A stretch of 18,807 nucleotides of DNA, taken from NCBI GenBank assembly GCA_036297385.1, contig JAXJLD010000100.1:1-18807 (forward strand). The letters run 5' to 3'. The position numbers were made by a program, and so were the translations under genes. Positions 10,075 through 16,754 of this stretch are shown here, piece by piece. Under the pieces are notes generated by a model. The model was not told the DNA's origin. It saw only the letters and a program-made list of their open reading frames with translations, and searched no databases. The DNA is from Ventricola sp036297385. Lineage in GTDB: Bacteria > Bacillota > Clostridia > Christensenellales > Aristaeellaceae. The first letter of the stretch is position 1; each line of letters starts with the position of its first letter.

Positions 10075-12405
10075 TCACTCCTGCTCGTCTGCCACGCCAT
10101 GCTTCAGGCGGTCATGCTCCTCCGCGCGCTTGGCGTTGCCCCAGCGGTCCATCGTGCCGACCAGATAGCCGGTGATGCGGCGGATACGCTCGAAGTGTAC
10201 CTCTTCCTCCTGCCGTCCGCACTTGGGACACACGTCACCGATGATGCCATTGTATCCGCACACCGGGTCGCGGTCAACCGGGTGATTGATGGAGCCATAG
10301 CCGATGCCCGCATCGTGCATCGCGCGCACAACCGCCTCAAATGCGTCGAGGTTCTTCGACGGATCGCCGTCCATCTCGATGTAGGAGATGTGTCCAGCAT
10401 TGGTCAGCGCGTGATACGGACCCTCGATGCGGATCTTGTCAAAGGCGCTGATGCCGTAGTACACCGGCACATGGAAGCTGTTGGTGTAGTATTCGCGGTC
10501 GGTCACGCCCGGAATCACGCCAAAGCGTGCGCGGTCCATCTTCACAAACCGACCGGAGAGTCCCTCCGCAGGCGTCGCCAGCAGCGTATAGTTCATCTTG
10601 CGGCTGCGGGAAAGCTCGTCAAGCTGCGTGCGCATCCGGGTGATGATCTCCAAGCCCAGCTTCTGTGCGCGCTCGCTCTGGCCGTGATGCTCGCCAATCA
10701 GCGCCACCAGCGTCTCCGCCAGACCGATAAAGCCCACAGACAGCGTGCCGTGGCGCAGCACCTCGCCCACCTCGTCATCCCAGCCGAGCTTCTCGCTGTC
10801 CATCCACACGCCCTCGCCCATCAGGAACGGGAAGTTGCGCACCTTCTTGTGCGCCTGAATCTCGAAGCGCTCGTCGAGCTGGTCGATGACCAGCTTCATC
10901 CGCGCATCCAGAATCTCATAGAAGCGCTCCATGCTGCCCTGCGCCTCGATGGCGATGCGCGGCAGGTTGATGGAGGTGAAGGACAGGTTGCCGCGGCGGT
11001 TGCAGACCTCTCGCGTCGGATCATACACGTTGCCGATCACGCGCGTGCGGCAGCCCATGTAGGCGATTTCCGTCTCACGGTGGCCGGGCTTGTAGTATTG
11101 CAGATTAAACGGCGCATCCACGAACGAGAAGTTCGGGAACAGGCGCTTCGCGCTGACGCGGCAGGCCAGACGGAACAGATCGTAGTTCGGGTCGCCCGGA
11201 TTGTAGCTGACACCCTCCTTGACGCGGAAAATCTGAATCGGGAAAATCGGGGTCTCGCCCTGTCCCAGTCCGCTCTCCGTCACCAGCAGCAGGTTGCGCA
11301 TCACCATGCGCCCCTCCGGCGAGGTATCCATGCCGTAGTTGATGGAGGAGAACGGCGTCTGCGCACCCGCGCGCGAGTGCATGGTATTCAGGTTGTGGAT
11401 AAACGCCTCCATCGCTTGATAGGTGCGCCGCTCCGTCTCCCGGTATCCGCGGTTGACCGCATAGCGCATGATGCGGTCGGCGGTCTCTGCGTCAGTCATC
11501 TCCAGCAGGCGACCGCGCAGCTCCTCCTCAAACTCAGCGTTGGGCTTGAGCGTAGGCACAAAGCCCGTCTCCTCGCGAATCTGGCGAATCAGCTTCTTCG
11601 CATCGTCGTCGCCGGCATGATGCATCAGCACCAGATCCAGCCCGGCGCCCAGCGCACGGCGGTATTCCTTGATATAGGTCTTGGCCACGCCGGGCGCCAT
11701 GTCATAGTCGAAGCTGGCAATCGCCTGACCGCCGTGCTGGTCATTCTGGTTGGACTGGATGGCGATGCACGCCAGCGAGGCATAGCTGCCGATGTCCTGC
11801 GGCTCGCGCAGCACACCGTGTCCGGTCGAAAAGCCGCCCTCAAAGAGCTGCGTCAGATCAATCTGCGTGCAGGTCGTCGTCAGCGTCAGGAAGTCGAGGT
11901 CATGAATGTGGATGTCGCCCTCGCGATGCGCCCTTGCGTGTTCGGGGTTGAGCACATACATATCGTAAAACTGCTTGGCGCTCTCGCTGCCGTACTTGAG
12001 CATCGTACCCATCGCGGTATCGCCGTCGATATTGGCGTTCTCGCGCTTCACGTCGGAATCCGCCGCATCCTTGAACGTGATATCCTGAAGAATGTGCATC
12101 AGGCGGGTCTTGGCCTCGCGTGCGCGGCTGCGCTCCGCACGATAGAGGATGTACGATTTGGCAGTCTTGGCGTATCCCTCGTCGATCAGCACCTTCTCCA
12201 CCAGATCCTGCACGCCCTCAACCGTCGGCACGTCCACGCTTTCATCGCGGTTGGCTTCGCGCGTCACGATGCGCGCCAGCCGCTCCGCTTCCTCGCAGCC
12301 CTTCGCGCTGTCCACCGCCTCAAATGCGCGCAGGATGGCGCTGGCAATCTTCTTCTCCTCATAGGCAACCTTGCGCCCATCGCGCTTGATGATATACTCC
12401 GGCAT
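10075..12405 (-). CDS. nrdD: Anaerobic ribonucleoside-triphosphate reductase (class III)
   Basis: NrdD reduces ribonucleoside triphosphates to deoxyribonucleotides under anaerobic conditions through a glycyl radical installed by NrdG. The 776-aa protein begins with an ATP-cone (MPEYIIKRDGRKVAYEEKKI, about residues 1-95), the usual allosteric domain. The catalytic barrel contains MGCRTRVIGN and NRRGNLSFTSINLPRIA. The glycyl radical site is RRITGYLVGTMDRW, with Gly746. The nearby metal-site region CGYNGIIGDVCPKCG shows three cysteines (716, 726, 729), where four are common in the family. In-frame ATGs lie upstream at 12459 and 12420; the ATG at 12405 is chosen because GGAGGA lies 7 nt before it and the ATG at 12420 overlaps that site. 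Two NrdR-like boxes lie in its promoter. Confidence 0.97.
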   Translation of the reverse strand: MPEYIIKRDGRKVAYEEKKIASAILRAFEAVDSAKGCEEAERLARIVTREANRDESVDVPTVEGVQDLVEKVLIDEGYAKTAKSYILYRAERSRAREAKTRLMHILQDITFKDAADSDVKRENANIDGDTAMGTMLKYGSESAKQFYDMYVLNPEHARAHREGDIHIHDLDFLTLTTTCTQIDLTQLFEGGFSTGHGVLREPQDIGSYASLACIAIQSNQNDQHGGQAIASFDYDMAPGVAKTYIKEYRRALGAGLDLVLMHHAGDDDAKKLIRQIREETGFVPTLKPNAEFEEELRGRLLEMTDAETADRIMRYAVNRGYRETERRTYQAMEAFIHNLNTMHSRAGAQTPFSSINYGMDTSPEGRMVMRNLLLVTESGLGQGETPIFPIQIFRVKEGVSYNPGDPNYDLFRLACRVSAKRLFPNFSFVDAPFNLQYYKPGHRETEIAYMGCRTRVIGNVYDPTREVCNRRGNLSFTSINLPRIAIEAQGSMERFYEILDARMKLVIDQLDERFEIQAHKKVRNFPFLMGEGVWMDSEKLGWDDEVGEVLRHGTLSVGFIGLAETLVALIGEHHGQSERAQKLGLEIITRMRTQLDELSRSRKMNYTLLATPAEGLSGRFVKMDRARFGVIPGVTDREYYTNSFHVPVYYGISAFDKIRIEGPYHALTNAGHISYIEMDGDPSKNLDAFEAVVRAMHDAGIGYGSINHPVDRDPVCGYNGIIGDVCPKCGRQEEEVHFERIRRITGYLVGTMDRWGNAKRAEEHDRLKHGVADEQE

Positions 12406-12454
12406 TCTCTCGTCCTCCATCCACAGTCTTCTATCGTATACAAAATCCCACAAA

Positions 12455-12502
12455 ATCAAACATATTGTGCAATTATAAGCAGATCGGCACCATATCTAGT
12501 GC
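12455..12502 (-). promoter_or_regulatory. nrdDG promoter with two NrdR-box-like operators
   Basis: On the minus strand, box 1 GCACTAGATATGGTGC (12487-12502) and box 2 GCACAATATGTTTGAT (12455-12470) resemble the 16-bp NrdR box (CAC-WATAT-GTG type). They are separated by exactly 16 bp, within the 15-16 bp known for paired NrdR sites. A perfect -10 TATAAT (12472-12477) lies between them; no good -35 is visible. Binding of the dNTP-sensing repressor NrdR would block this promoter. nrdR itself is not in the window. Confidence 0.7.
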
Positions 12503-12580
12503 CGCGTGTAGGCATAATGATACCCCATCCTTCCCGCGCTGTCAACCCGGCTCAGGTCAGCGTTCGCGGATCGTTCGGGG

Positions 12581-12613
12581 CAAAAAGTGAGACGATACAA
12601 GTCGTATCGTCCC
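12581..12613 (-). terminator. Intrinsic terminator after the 12664-13353 gene
   Basis: On the minus strand a 10-bp stem containing GACGATAC/GTATCGTC (12604-12613 and 12589-12598, one G-U wobble) with a 5-nt loop is followed by TCACTTTTTG. It lies about 50 nt after the stop and isolates this gene from the nrdD promoter. Confidence 0.7.
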
Positions 12614-12663
12614 CTTCTTCAAATTAAAAATAATTTCCCTGTTCCCGTTCGGGATGCTTCGGC

Positions 12664-13353
12664 TCAAAACAGCACCGTTTGTTCCGCCGACGGCTCGTCA
12701 TAGCCTTCCGGCTTCTCCACCCGATACCGTTCGATCAGCAGGTTCAGCATGGCCGCCGAGGTCTCCTCGTTGCCGTTGTAGCCCATGATGCACAGCATAC
12801 TGCCCGTCGGGTCATTGCCATAGGGCAGAAGCCCATACAGCGAGTCCGCAGGAATCGCATACAGGCCGGTCTGCCCCGCGCTGTCCCGCATCATGCCCGC
12901 GCTCAGGTCGATATCCTGCGTGTCAATCACGCCGCTTTCCAGATACGGCGTCAGCTCCATAAACACTGCATCCGCGCCTTCAGCTGCCAGCTTGCGCACC
13001 TCGGCCTCCGGCATCAGGAATACATCCCCCTGCTGCGCCGCCACATAGGTGGAAAACTGCATCGGCGCATACGGGTCGCCCGCGCCCAGATTGATGTTGA
13101 GGATGGTCAGCTCCTCCTGCTCCGGGTGCGCCGCGAAGAACAGCGGCTCCAGCTCCTCGCGCATCGCCTCCGTATTGCAGAAGTCATTGAGGATATATAC
13201 CTCCATCTTCTTCTCCTCCGGCGGGCGATATGCCGTCATGGTCATCGCCAGATCCACGCCTACCGCGCACAGGAACACCAGCAGCACATACTTCCACCAG
13301 CTATACGTCCAATGGTTTTTCAGCCATTTCTTCGTGATGCGTTTCTCTCCCAT
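12664..13353 (-). CDS. Unrecognised membrane-anchored extracytoplasmic protein
   Basis: I do not recognise a family. The 229-aa product has a short basic N-terminus (MGEKRITKKWLKNHW), one hydrophobic segment at about residues 21-41 (KYVLLVFLCAVGVDLAMTM) and an acidic soluble part. By the positive-inside rule the soluble part should face outward. There is no lipobox. The passage with GDVFLMPEAEVRKLAAEGA and FMELTPYLESGVID resembles the lobe of extracellular solute-binding proteins, but this is an impression only. The ATG at 13353 has GGGAGG 7 nt upstream. The gene has its own promoter and terminator, so it is a single-gene unit between nrdD and lysS. It could be a sensor, a chaperone-like anchor or a degenerate binding protein. 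Confidence 0.8.
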   Translation of the reverse strand: MGEKRITKKWLKNHWTYSWWKYVLLVFLCAVGVDLAMTMTAYRPPEEKKMEVYILNDFCNTEAMREELEPLFFAAHPEQEELTILNINLGAGDPYAPMQFSTYVAAQQGDVFLMPEAEVRKLAAEGADAVFMELTPYLESGVIDTQDIDLSAGMMRDSAGQTGLYAIPADSLYGLLPYGNDPTGSMLCIMGYNGNEETSAAMLNLLIERYRVEKPEGYDEPSAEQTVLF

Positions 13354-13383
13354 TGTCGGGCCTCCCATGCGGTTGATTGCTCT

Positions 13384-13412
13384 ATCATAACACGAACACG
13401 CTTTTTCTTCAA
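13384..13412 (-). promoter_or_regulatory. Promoter of the membrane-anchored protein gene
   Basis: TTGAAG (13407-13412), a 17-nt spacer and TATGAT (13384-13389) on the minus strand, about 30 nt upstream of the start codon. Confidence 0.7.
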
Positions 13413-13590
13413 CTGCATTTCTCCGCCGCGTCAGGGCAATTCGACGAATTCAGCACTCAAGGCATACGCCTTTCCAATACCGCCTGCTCCTTTGCCATCA
13501 AAGCGGAGGGCATCTGGCTTCAGTCCCCAAACCCCTTCTTCGCTTCGCGCATATCTTCATTTTGAGCAGAAAACAGCATCAGAGCGATCA
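13413..13590. other. Intergenic stretch between lysS terminator and next promoter
   Basis: Part of the 332-nt gap between lysS and the membrane-protein gene. It contains the second copy of the 24-nt repeat and an open plus-strand frame (13377-13565, TTG start) that lacks a ribosome binding site and runs across the opposite-strand promoter. I see no convincing gene. Confidence 0.5.
13527..13550. repeat. 24-nt dispersed repeat, copy B
   Basis: Matches 64-87 at 22 of 24 positions and lies about 40 nt beyond the lysS terminator, as copy A lies beyond the gyrA terminator. On the minus strand both read as EAKKG in one frame, so they could derive from a common coding or intergenic repeat family. 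Confidence 0.5.
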
Positions 13591-13625
13591 CAAAAATGGG
13601 CAATCCTGTTTTCAGGACTGCCCAT
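13591..13625 (-). terminator. Intrinsic terminator of greA-lysS
   Basis: On the minus strand a 13-bp stem (arms 13613-13625 and 13596-13608, core GGGCAGTCCTG) with an AAAA loop is followed by TTTTTG. The one imperfect pair is a G-U wobble in the minus-strand RNA. It lies about 60 nt after the lysS stop. Confidence 0.85.
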
Positions 13626-13685
13626 TCTCTCTTCTGACTATACGGCCATTACGGCGCCACATCATGCTCTGCACCGCATGGCAGC

Positions 13686-15632
13686 TTAATAGAGCTTTGC
13701 ACCCGCCGGGATTCTGTTGTCTACCATCAGCAGGTTCAGCCCCTCGTGGCCGTCCTCCTCATGCACCGCGGAGATCAGCATACCCTCGGAAGCCATGCCC
13801 ATCATCTTGCGCGGCGGCAGATTGACAATGGCAATCGCCGTCTTGCCGATGAGCTGCTCCGGCTCATAATACTCATGGATGCCGGAAAGGATTACGCGAT
13901 CCTTACGCACGCCGTCGTCCAGCGTAAACTTGAGCAGCTTCTTGCTCTTGGGCACCGCCTCGCAGTCGAGGATCTTCACCGCGCGGAAATCGGACTTAGC
14001 AAAGGTATCGAAGTCCACCATCTCTTCAAACAGCGGCTCGACCTTGACCTTGGAGAAGTCGATCTGCTCCGGCTGCGCGGACGGCTGCTCGGAAGCCTGC
14101 GCTTCCGACTTCTCTTCCGGCTTCACCTCCGCTTCCTTGCGGGGCGCGTTGAGCGGCTTCATGGTCGGGAACAGCAGCACATCGCGGATGGACGCGCTAT
14201 CGGTGAGCAGCATCACCAGACGATCCACGCCGAAGCCCAGTCCGCCCGTCGGCGGCATACCATACTCCAGCGCGTTGACATAGTCATAATCCACCTGCGC
14301 CTTGCAGTTGGGATCGAGCTTGCGGCGCTCCTCCACCTGACGCTCGAAGCGGCCCTTCTGGTCGATCGGATCGTTCAGCTCGGAGAAAGCGTTGCCGAAC
14401 TCCGTCGCATTGATGAAGTACTCGAAGCGCTCGGTAAAGGCGGGATCATCCGGCTTGCGCTTGGCCAGCGGGCTGATCTCCACCGGATAATCGTAGATAA
14501 ACGTCGGCTGAATGAGATGCTCCTCGACAAACGCATCGAAGAACTCCGCCAGAATCGCGCCCTTGGTCGGCACTTCCGGCAGCTCGACGTGATGCGCCTT
14601 CGCCGCAGCAATGGCCTCCTCGTCCGAGGCAATCGTGTCAAAGTCCACGCCGGAGTACTTGCGCACGGCCTCCACCATCGTCATGCGCTCCCAATGGCTC
14701 AGGTCAATCTCCTTGCCCTGATAGACGATCTGAAGCGTACCGCAGACGTTCATCGCCACGGTCTTCATCATGTCCTCAACCAGATCCATCATGCCGCGGT
14801 AGTCGGTGTACGCCTGATACAGCTCGATGGTGGTGAATTCCGGGTTATGCTTGGTGTCCATGCCCTCGTTGCGGAAGATGCGGCCCACCTCGTACACGCG
14901 ATCCATGCCGCCGACGATCAGGCGCTTGAGGTACAGCTCCGTCTCGATGCGCAGCACCATGTCCATATCCAGCGTATTGTGATGGGTCAGGAACGGACGG
15001 GCAGACGCGCCGATTTCAAACGGCGTAAGGATCGGGGTATCGACCTCCAGATAGCCGCGGCCATCCAGGAAGCTGCGCAGCTCGCGCATGATCTGGCTGC
15101 GCTTGACGAAGGTATCCTTCACCTCCGGGTTGACGATCATATCCAGATAGCGCTGACGATAGCGCACATCGGTATCCGTCAGGCCGTGGAACTTCTCCGG
15201 CAGCGGCTTGAGGCACTTGGACAGCAGCGTCAATTCCTGCACATGGATGGAGATTTCGCCCGTCTTGGTCACAAACGGAACGCCCTTCACGCCGATCACA
15301 TCGCCCAGATCGTACTTCTTGAACGCAGCGTACGTCTCCTCGCCGAGATCATCGCGCTTGAAGTAGAGCTGGATCTTGCCCGCGCCGTCCGCCAGGCGGG
15401 CGAAGGAAGCCTTGCCCATGATATGGCGGCCCATCATGCGGCCCGCCACGGAGACGGTCGTCTCCTTCAGCTCCTCATAATGCGCGATCACATCGCAGCT
15501 CAGGTGGGTCACGTCGTACTTCATGATCTCATACGGGTTCTTGCCGCTCTCGATGAGACCCTTCAGCTTTTCGCGGCGAATCTGCTCCTGCTCGCTCAGC
15601 TCGGATGCGGTAAGCATCTTTTCTTCAGCCAT
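13686..15632 (-). CDS. lysS: Lysyl-tRNA synthetase with C-terminal tRNA-binding domain
   Basis: This class II synthetase charges tRNA-Lys. The 648-aa product has an N-terminal OB-fold anticodon-binding domain (about 55-140), then the catalytic core with motif 1 (GRGYLEVDTP, 191-200), motif 2 (FRNEGMDTKHNPEFTTIE, 253-270), NATEFGNAFSELNDP (408-422) and motif 3 (GLGFGVDRLVMLL, 464-476). Ordinary LysS ends soon after motif 3, near 500 aa. Here an acidic, Glu/Gln/Pro-rich linker (497-535) leads to an extra domain (about 537-648) of the Trbp111/MetG-C-terminal type (DFDTFAKSDFRAVKILDCEA, GKTAIAIVNLPPRKMMGMAS, SEGMLIS). It should bind tRNA nonspecifically or dimerise. GAGGAG lies 5 nt before the ATG. 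It follows greA by 28 nt. Confidence 0.96.
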   Translation of the reverse strand: MAEEKMLTASELSEQEQIRREKLKGLIESGKNPYEIMKYDVTHLSCDVIAHYEELKETTVSVAGRMMGRHIMGKASFARLADGAGKIQLYFKRDDLGEETYAAFKKYDLGDVIGVKGVPFVTKTGEISIHVQELTLLSKCLKPLPEKFHGLTDTDVRYRQRYLDMIVNPEVKDTFVKRSQIMRELRSFLDGRGYLEVDTPILTPFEIGASARPFLTHHNTLDMDMVLRIETELYLKRLIVGGMDRVYEVGRIFRNEGMDTKHNPEFTTIELYQAYTDYRGMMDLVEDMMKTVAMNVCGTLQIVYQGKEIDLSHWERMTMVEAVRKYSGVDFDTIASDEEAIAAAKAHHVELPEVPTKGAILAEFFDAFVEEHLIQPTFIYDYPVEISPLAKRKPDDPAFTERFEYFINATEFGNAFSELNDPIDQKGRFERQVEERRKLDPNCKAQVDYDYVNALEYGMPPTGGLGFGVDRLVMLLTDSASIRDVLLFPTMKPLNAPRKEAEVKPEEKSEAQASEQPSAQPEQIDFSKVKVEPLFEEMVDFDTFAKSDFRAVKILDCEAVPKSKKLLKFTLDDGVRKDRVILSGIHEYYEPEQLIGKTAIAIVNLPPRKMMGMASEGMLISAVHEEDGHEGLNLLMVDNRIPAGAKLY

Positions 15633-15660
15633 GATTGCTCCTCTTTCTTCCTCGGTTGTT

Positions 15661-16146
15661 TTACAGCGCGATATTCACCACGCGCAGACGGCGAACGCCG
15701 CCCGGCGTGACAGCGGAGACGACCTCGCCCACGTGCGCACCGATCAGCGCAGCGCCGACCGGAGACTCATTGGACAGCTTGCCGTTCACCGGATCAGACT
15801 CAGACGTGCCGACGATGGTGTAGATCTCCTCCTCGCCGTCCTCGTCATCGAGATCGACGAGCGTCACGCGCGTGCCAAAGTTGACCGCGTCGGTATTGAT
15901 CTTGCTCTCGTCCACGACGACCGCATTCTCGATCATCGCCTTGAGCTCGTTAATGCGCTGCTCCAGCGTCGCCTGATCGTTCTTGGCCGCGTCATATTCC
16001 GCGTTCTCGCTCAGATCGCCATAGGAGATGGCCACCTTGAGCTGCTCCGCAATGCGCATTTTTTCTGTTGTCTCTTTGTATTCCAGCTCTTCCTTCATCT
16101 TCTGAAGGCCTTCGCGGGTCACGACAAGACGCTTCGTATCTGCCAT
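15661..16146 (-). CDS. greA: Transcription elongation factor GreA
   Basis: GreA enters the RNA polymerase secondary channel and stimulates cleavage of backtracked RNA, rescuing arrested complexes. The 161-aa product matches the family in length. It has an N-terminal antiparallel coiled coil (about 1-78) whose tip GDLSENAEYDAAK carries Asp44 and Glu47, the acidic residues that coordinate the catalytic magnesium. A C-terminal FKBP-like domain follows, with GTRVTLVDLDDEDGEEEIYT and SPVGAALIGAHVGEVV. AAAGGAGAG lies about 9 nt before the ATG. It is the first gene of a greA-lysS operon, an arrangement also found in other Firmicutes, with a perfect consensus promoter upstream. Confidence 0.97.
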   Translation of the reverse strand: MADTKRLVVTREGLQKMKEELEYKETTEKMRIAEQLKVAISYGDLSENAEYDAAKNDQATLEQRINELKAMIENAVVVDESKINTDAVNFGTRVTLVDLDDEDGEEEIYTIVGTSESDPVNGKLSNESPVGAALIGAHVGEVVSAVTPGGVRRLRVVNIAL

Positions 16147-16238
16147 AATGATTTTCTCTCCTTTTCAAGTCCTGCGCTTTGCACGCAGAAAATCCGGCTG
16201 GCAAAGCCATCACCGGACACCATGTACCATATCGGTTT

Positions 16239-16267
16239 ATTATAATCCCAATACTTCCTTTTGTCAA
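16239..16267 (-). promoter_or_regulatory. Consensus sigma-A promoter of greA-lysS
   Basis: TTGACA (16262-16267), a 17-nt spacer and TATAAT (16239-16244) on the minus strand: all 12 hexamer positions match consensus. The leader of roughly 85 nt contains an imperfect hairpin, TCCGG..CCGGA with inner GGCTTTGCC (about 16190-16217), whose role is unknown. Confidence 0.85.
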
Positions 16268-16399
16268 TTCATTGCTTGGTTTTTTCGGCTGGAAGGCGGG
16301 CGTGCGCCCTGACCTCTGCCCCGTTTCCAATCGCCAGAATCCTGCGTCCTGAAAATACCCGCAGGTATCGTCATACGGCGCTAAACCCTTTGTTCGCCT

Positions 16400-16525
16400 T
16401 CATTCCCGGGCGATGTGGCACATCACGCATGGCTGGGCAATCTTGGCCTCGGCACACTCCATGCAGATTGCATCTTCGATTCCTGCAAGCGTTATATCGT
16501 ACTTCGCAACTTTGCCTCGGCACAC
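16400..16525 (-). pseudogene. Possible remnant of a Cys-rich reading frame
   Basis: A 41-codon frame opening at a GTG encodes a peptide with two CxxC pairs (CMEC at 21-24, CVMC at 33-36, eight residues apart), a pattern seen in small metal-binding proteins. There is no usable ribosome binding site. The 33-nt direct repeat encodes the same DAICMECAEAK peptide in both copies, but in different frames because the period is 68 nt. The only mismatch within the repeat is a synonymous third-position change (GCA/GCC). This suggests a duplicated coding segment broken by a 1-nt frameshift. It may equally be chance. Confidence 0.3.
16442..16474. repeat. 33-nt direct repeat, copy 1
   Basis: Identical to 16510-16542 except one base (g at 16445). 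The two copies are 68 nt apart, leaving a 35-nt unrelated spacer. Each contains ATGCA-GAT-TGCAT, a small inverted repeat. Confidence 0.85.
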
Positions 16526-16542
16526 TCCATGCAGATTGCATC
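16510..16542. repeat. 33-nt direct repeat, copy 2
   Basis: Second copy of the repeat at 16442-16474, one mismatch. I find no third copy in the window. Confidence 0.85.
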
Positions 16543-16550
16543 AGCAAAAC

Positions 16551-16571
16551 TGCACAAATGAAGTTTGTGCA
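16551..16571. repeat. Perfect inverted repeat TGCACAAA/TTTGTGCA
   Basis: Arms 16551-16558 and 16564-16571 around a 5-nt loop TGAAG. It lies 8 nt from the 33-nt repeat on the tnpB side. It could be an end hairpin of the element, of the kind recognised by IS200/IS605 transposases, but no TnpA is present to test this. Confidence 0.55.
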
Positions 16572-16637
16572 ATTCATGGAATATGTCGTGAGATGGTAGA
16601 TAGCTTTTCGCTCATGTCGAAACACAGGCGCGCTGAC

Positions 16638-16754
16638 TATGTTCCCATACCCTTCTGCTGCCCAAGCAACCTATGTTGCCATGACCGGCAGCCTCGGACG
16701 GACAATCGACCGGTTCTTTTGTGGTGCGAACGCACCAGAATACGTTTGTTCGCT
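16638..16754 (-). ncRNA. Candidate omega (guide) RNA scaffold 3' of tnpB
   Basis: Directly after the tnpB stop the minus strand can form four successive hairpins: TGGTGC-GTTC-GCACCA (16722-16737), ACCGG..CCGGT (about 16683-16713), GCAAC-ATAG-GTTGC (16666-16679) and TATG-GGAA-CATA (16638-16649, a GNRA-type loop). In IS200/IS605 elements the guide RNA of TnpB is transcribed from the 3' end of tnpB into the right end, so the position fits. The guide boundary and the exact right end are not determined. This is inference from position and folding only. Confidence 0.4.

Larger units (their letters stand above)
16268..16637. other. Intergenic/accessory stretch between greA promoter and tnpB locus
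   Basis: This 370-nt gap has no confident gene. It holds a 33-nt direct repeat, a perfect 8-bp inverted repeat (16551-16571), a remnant Cys-rich reading frame (16400-16525, minus) and a weak hairpin ATACC/GGTAT followed by TTTTC (16351-16368, minus). The DNA looks like decayed insertion debris next to tnpB. Confidence 0.5.

Noticed and set aside
13377..13565. Plus-strand 62-codon frame in the lysS downstream gap
   Set aside because: TTG start with no ribosome binding site, overlapping the opposite-strand promoter at 13384-13412, and containing the dispersed 24-nt repeat.
16442..16542. Two 33-nt repeats with a 35-nt spacer, resembling a minimal CRISPR
   Set aside because: Only two copies, no third repeat at the expected distance, no cas genes, and the repeat appears to derive from coding sequence.
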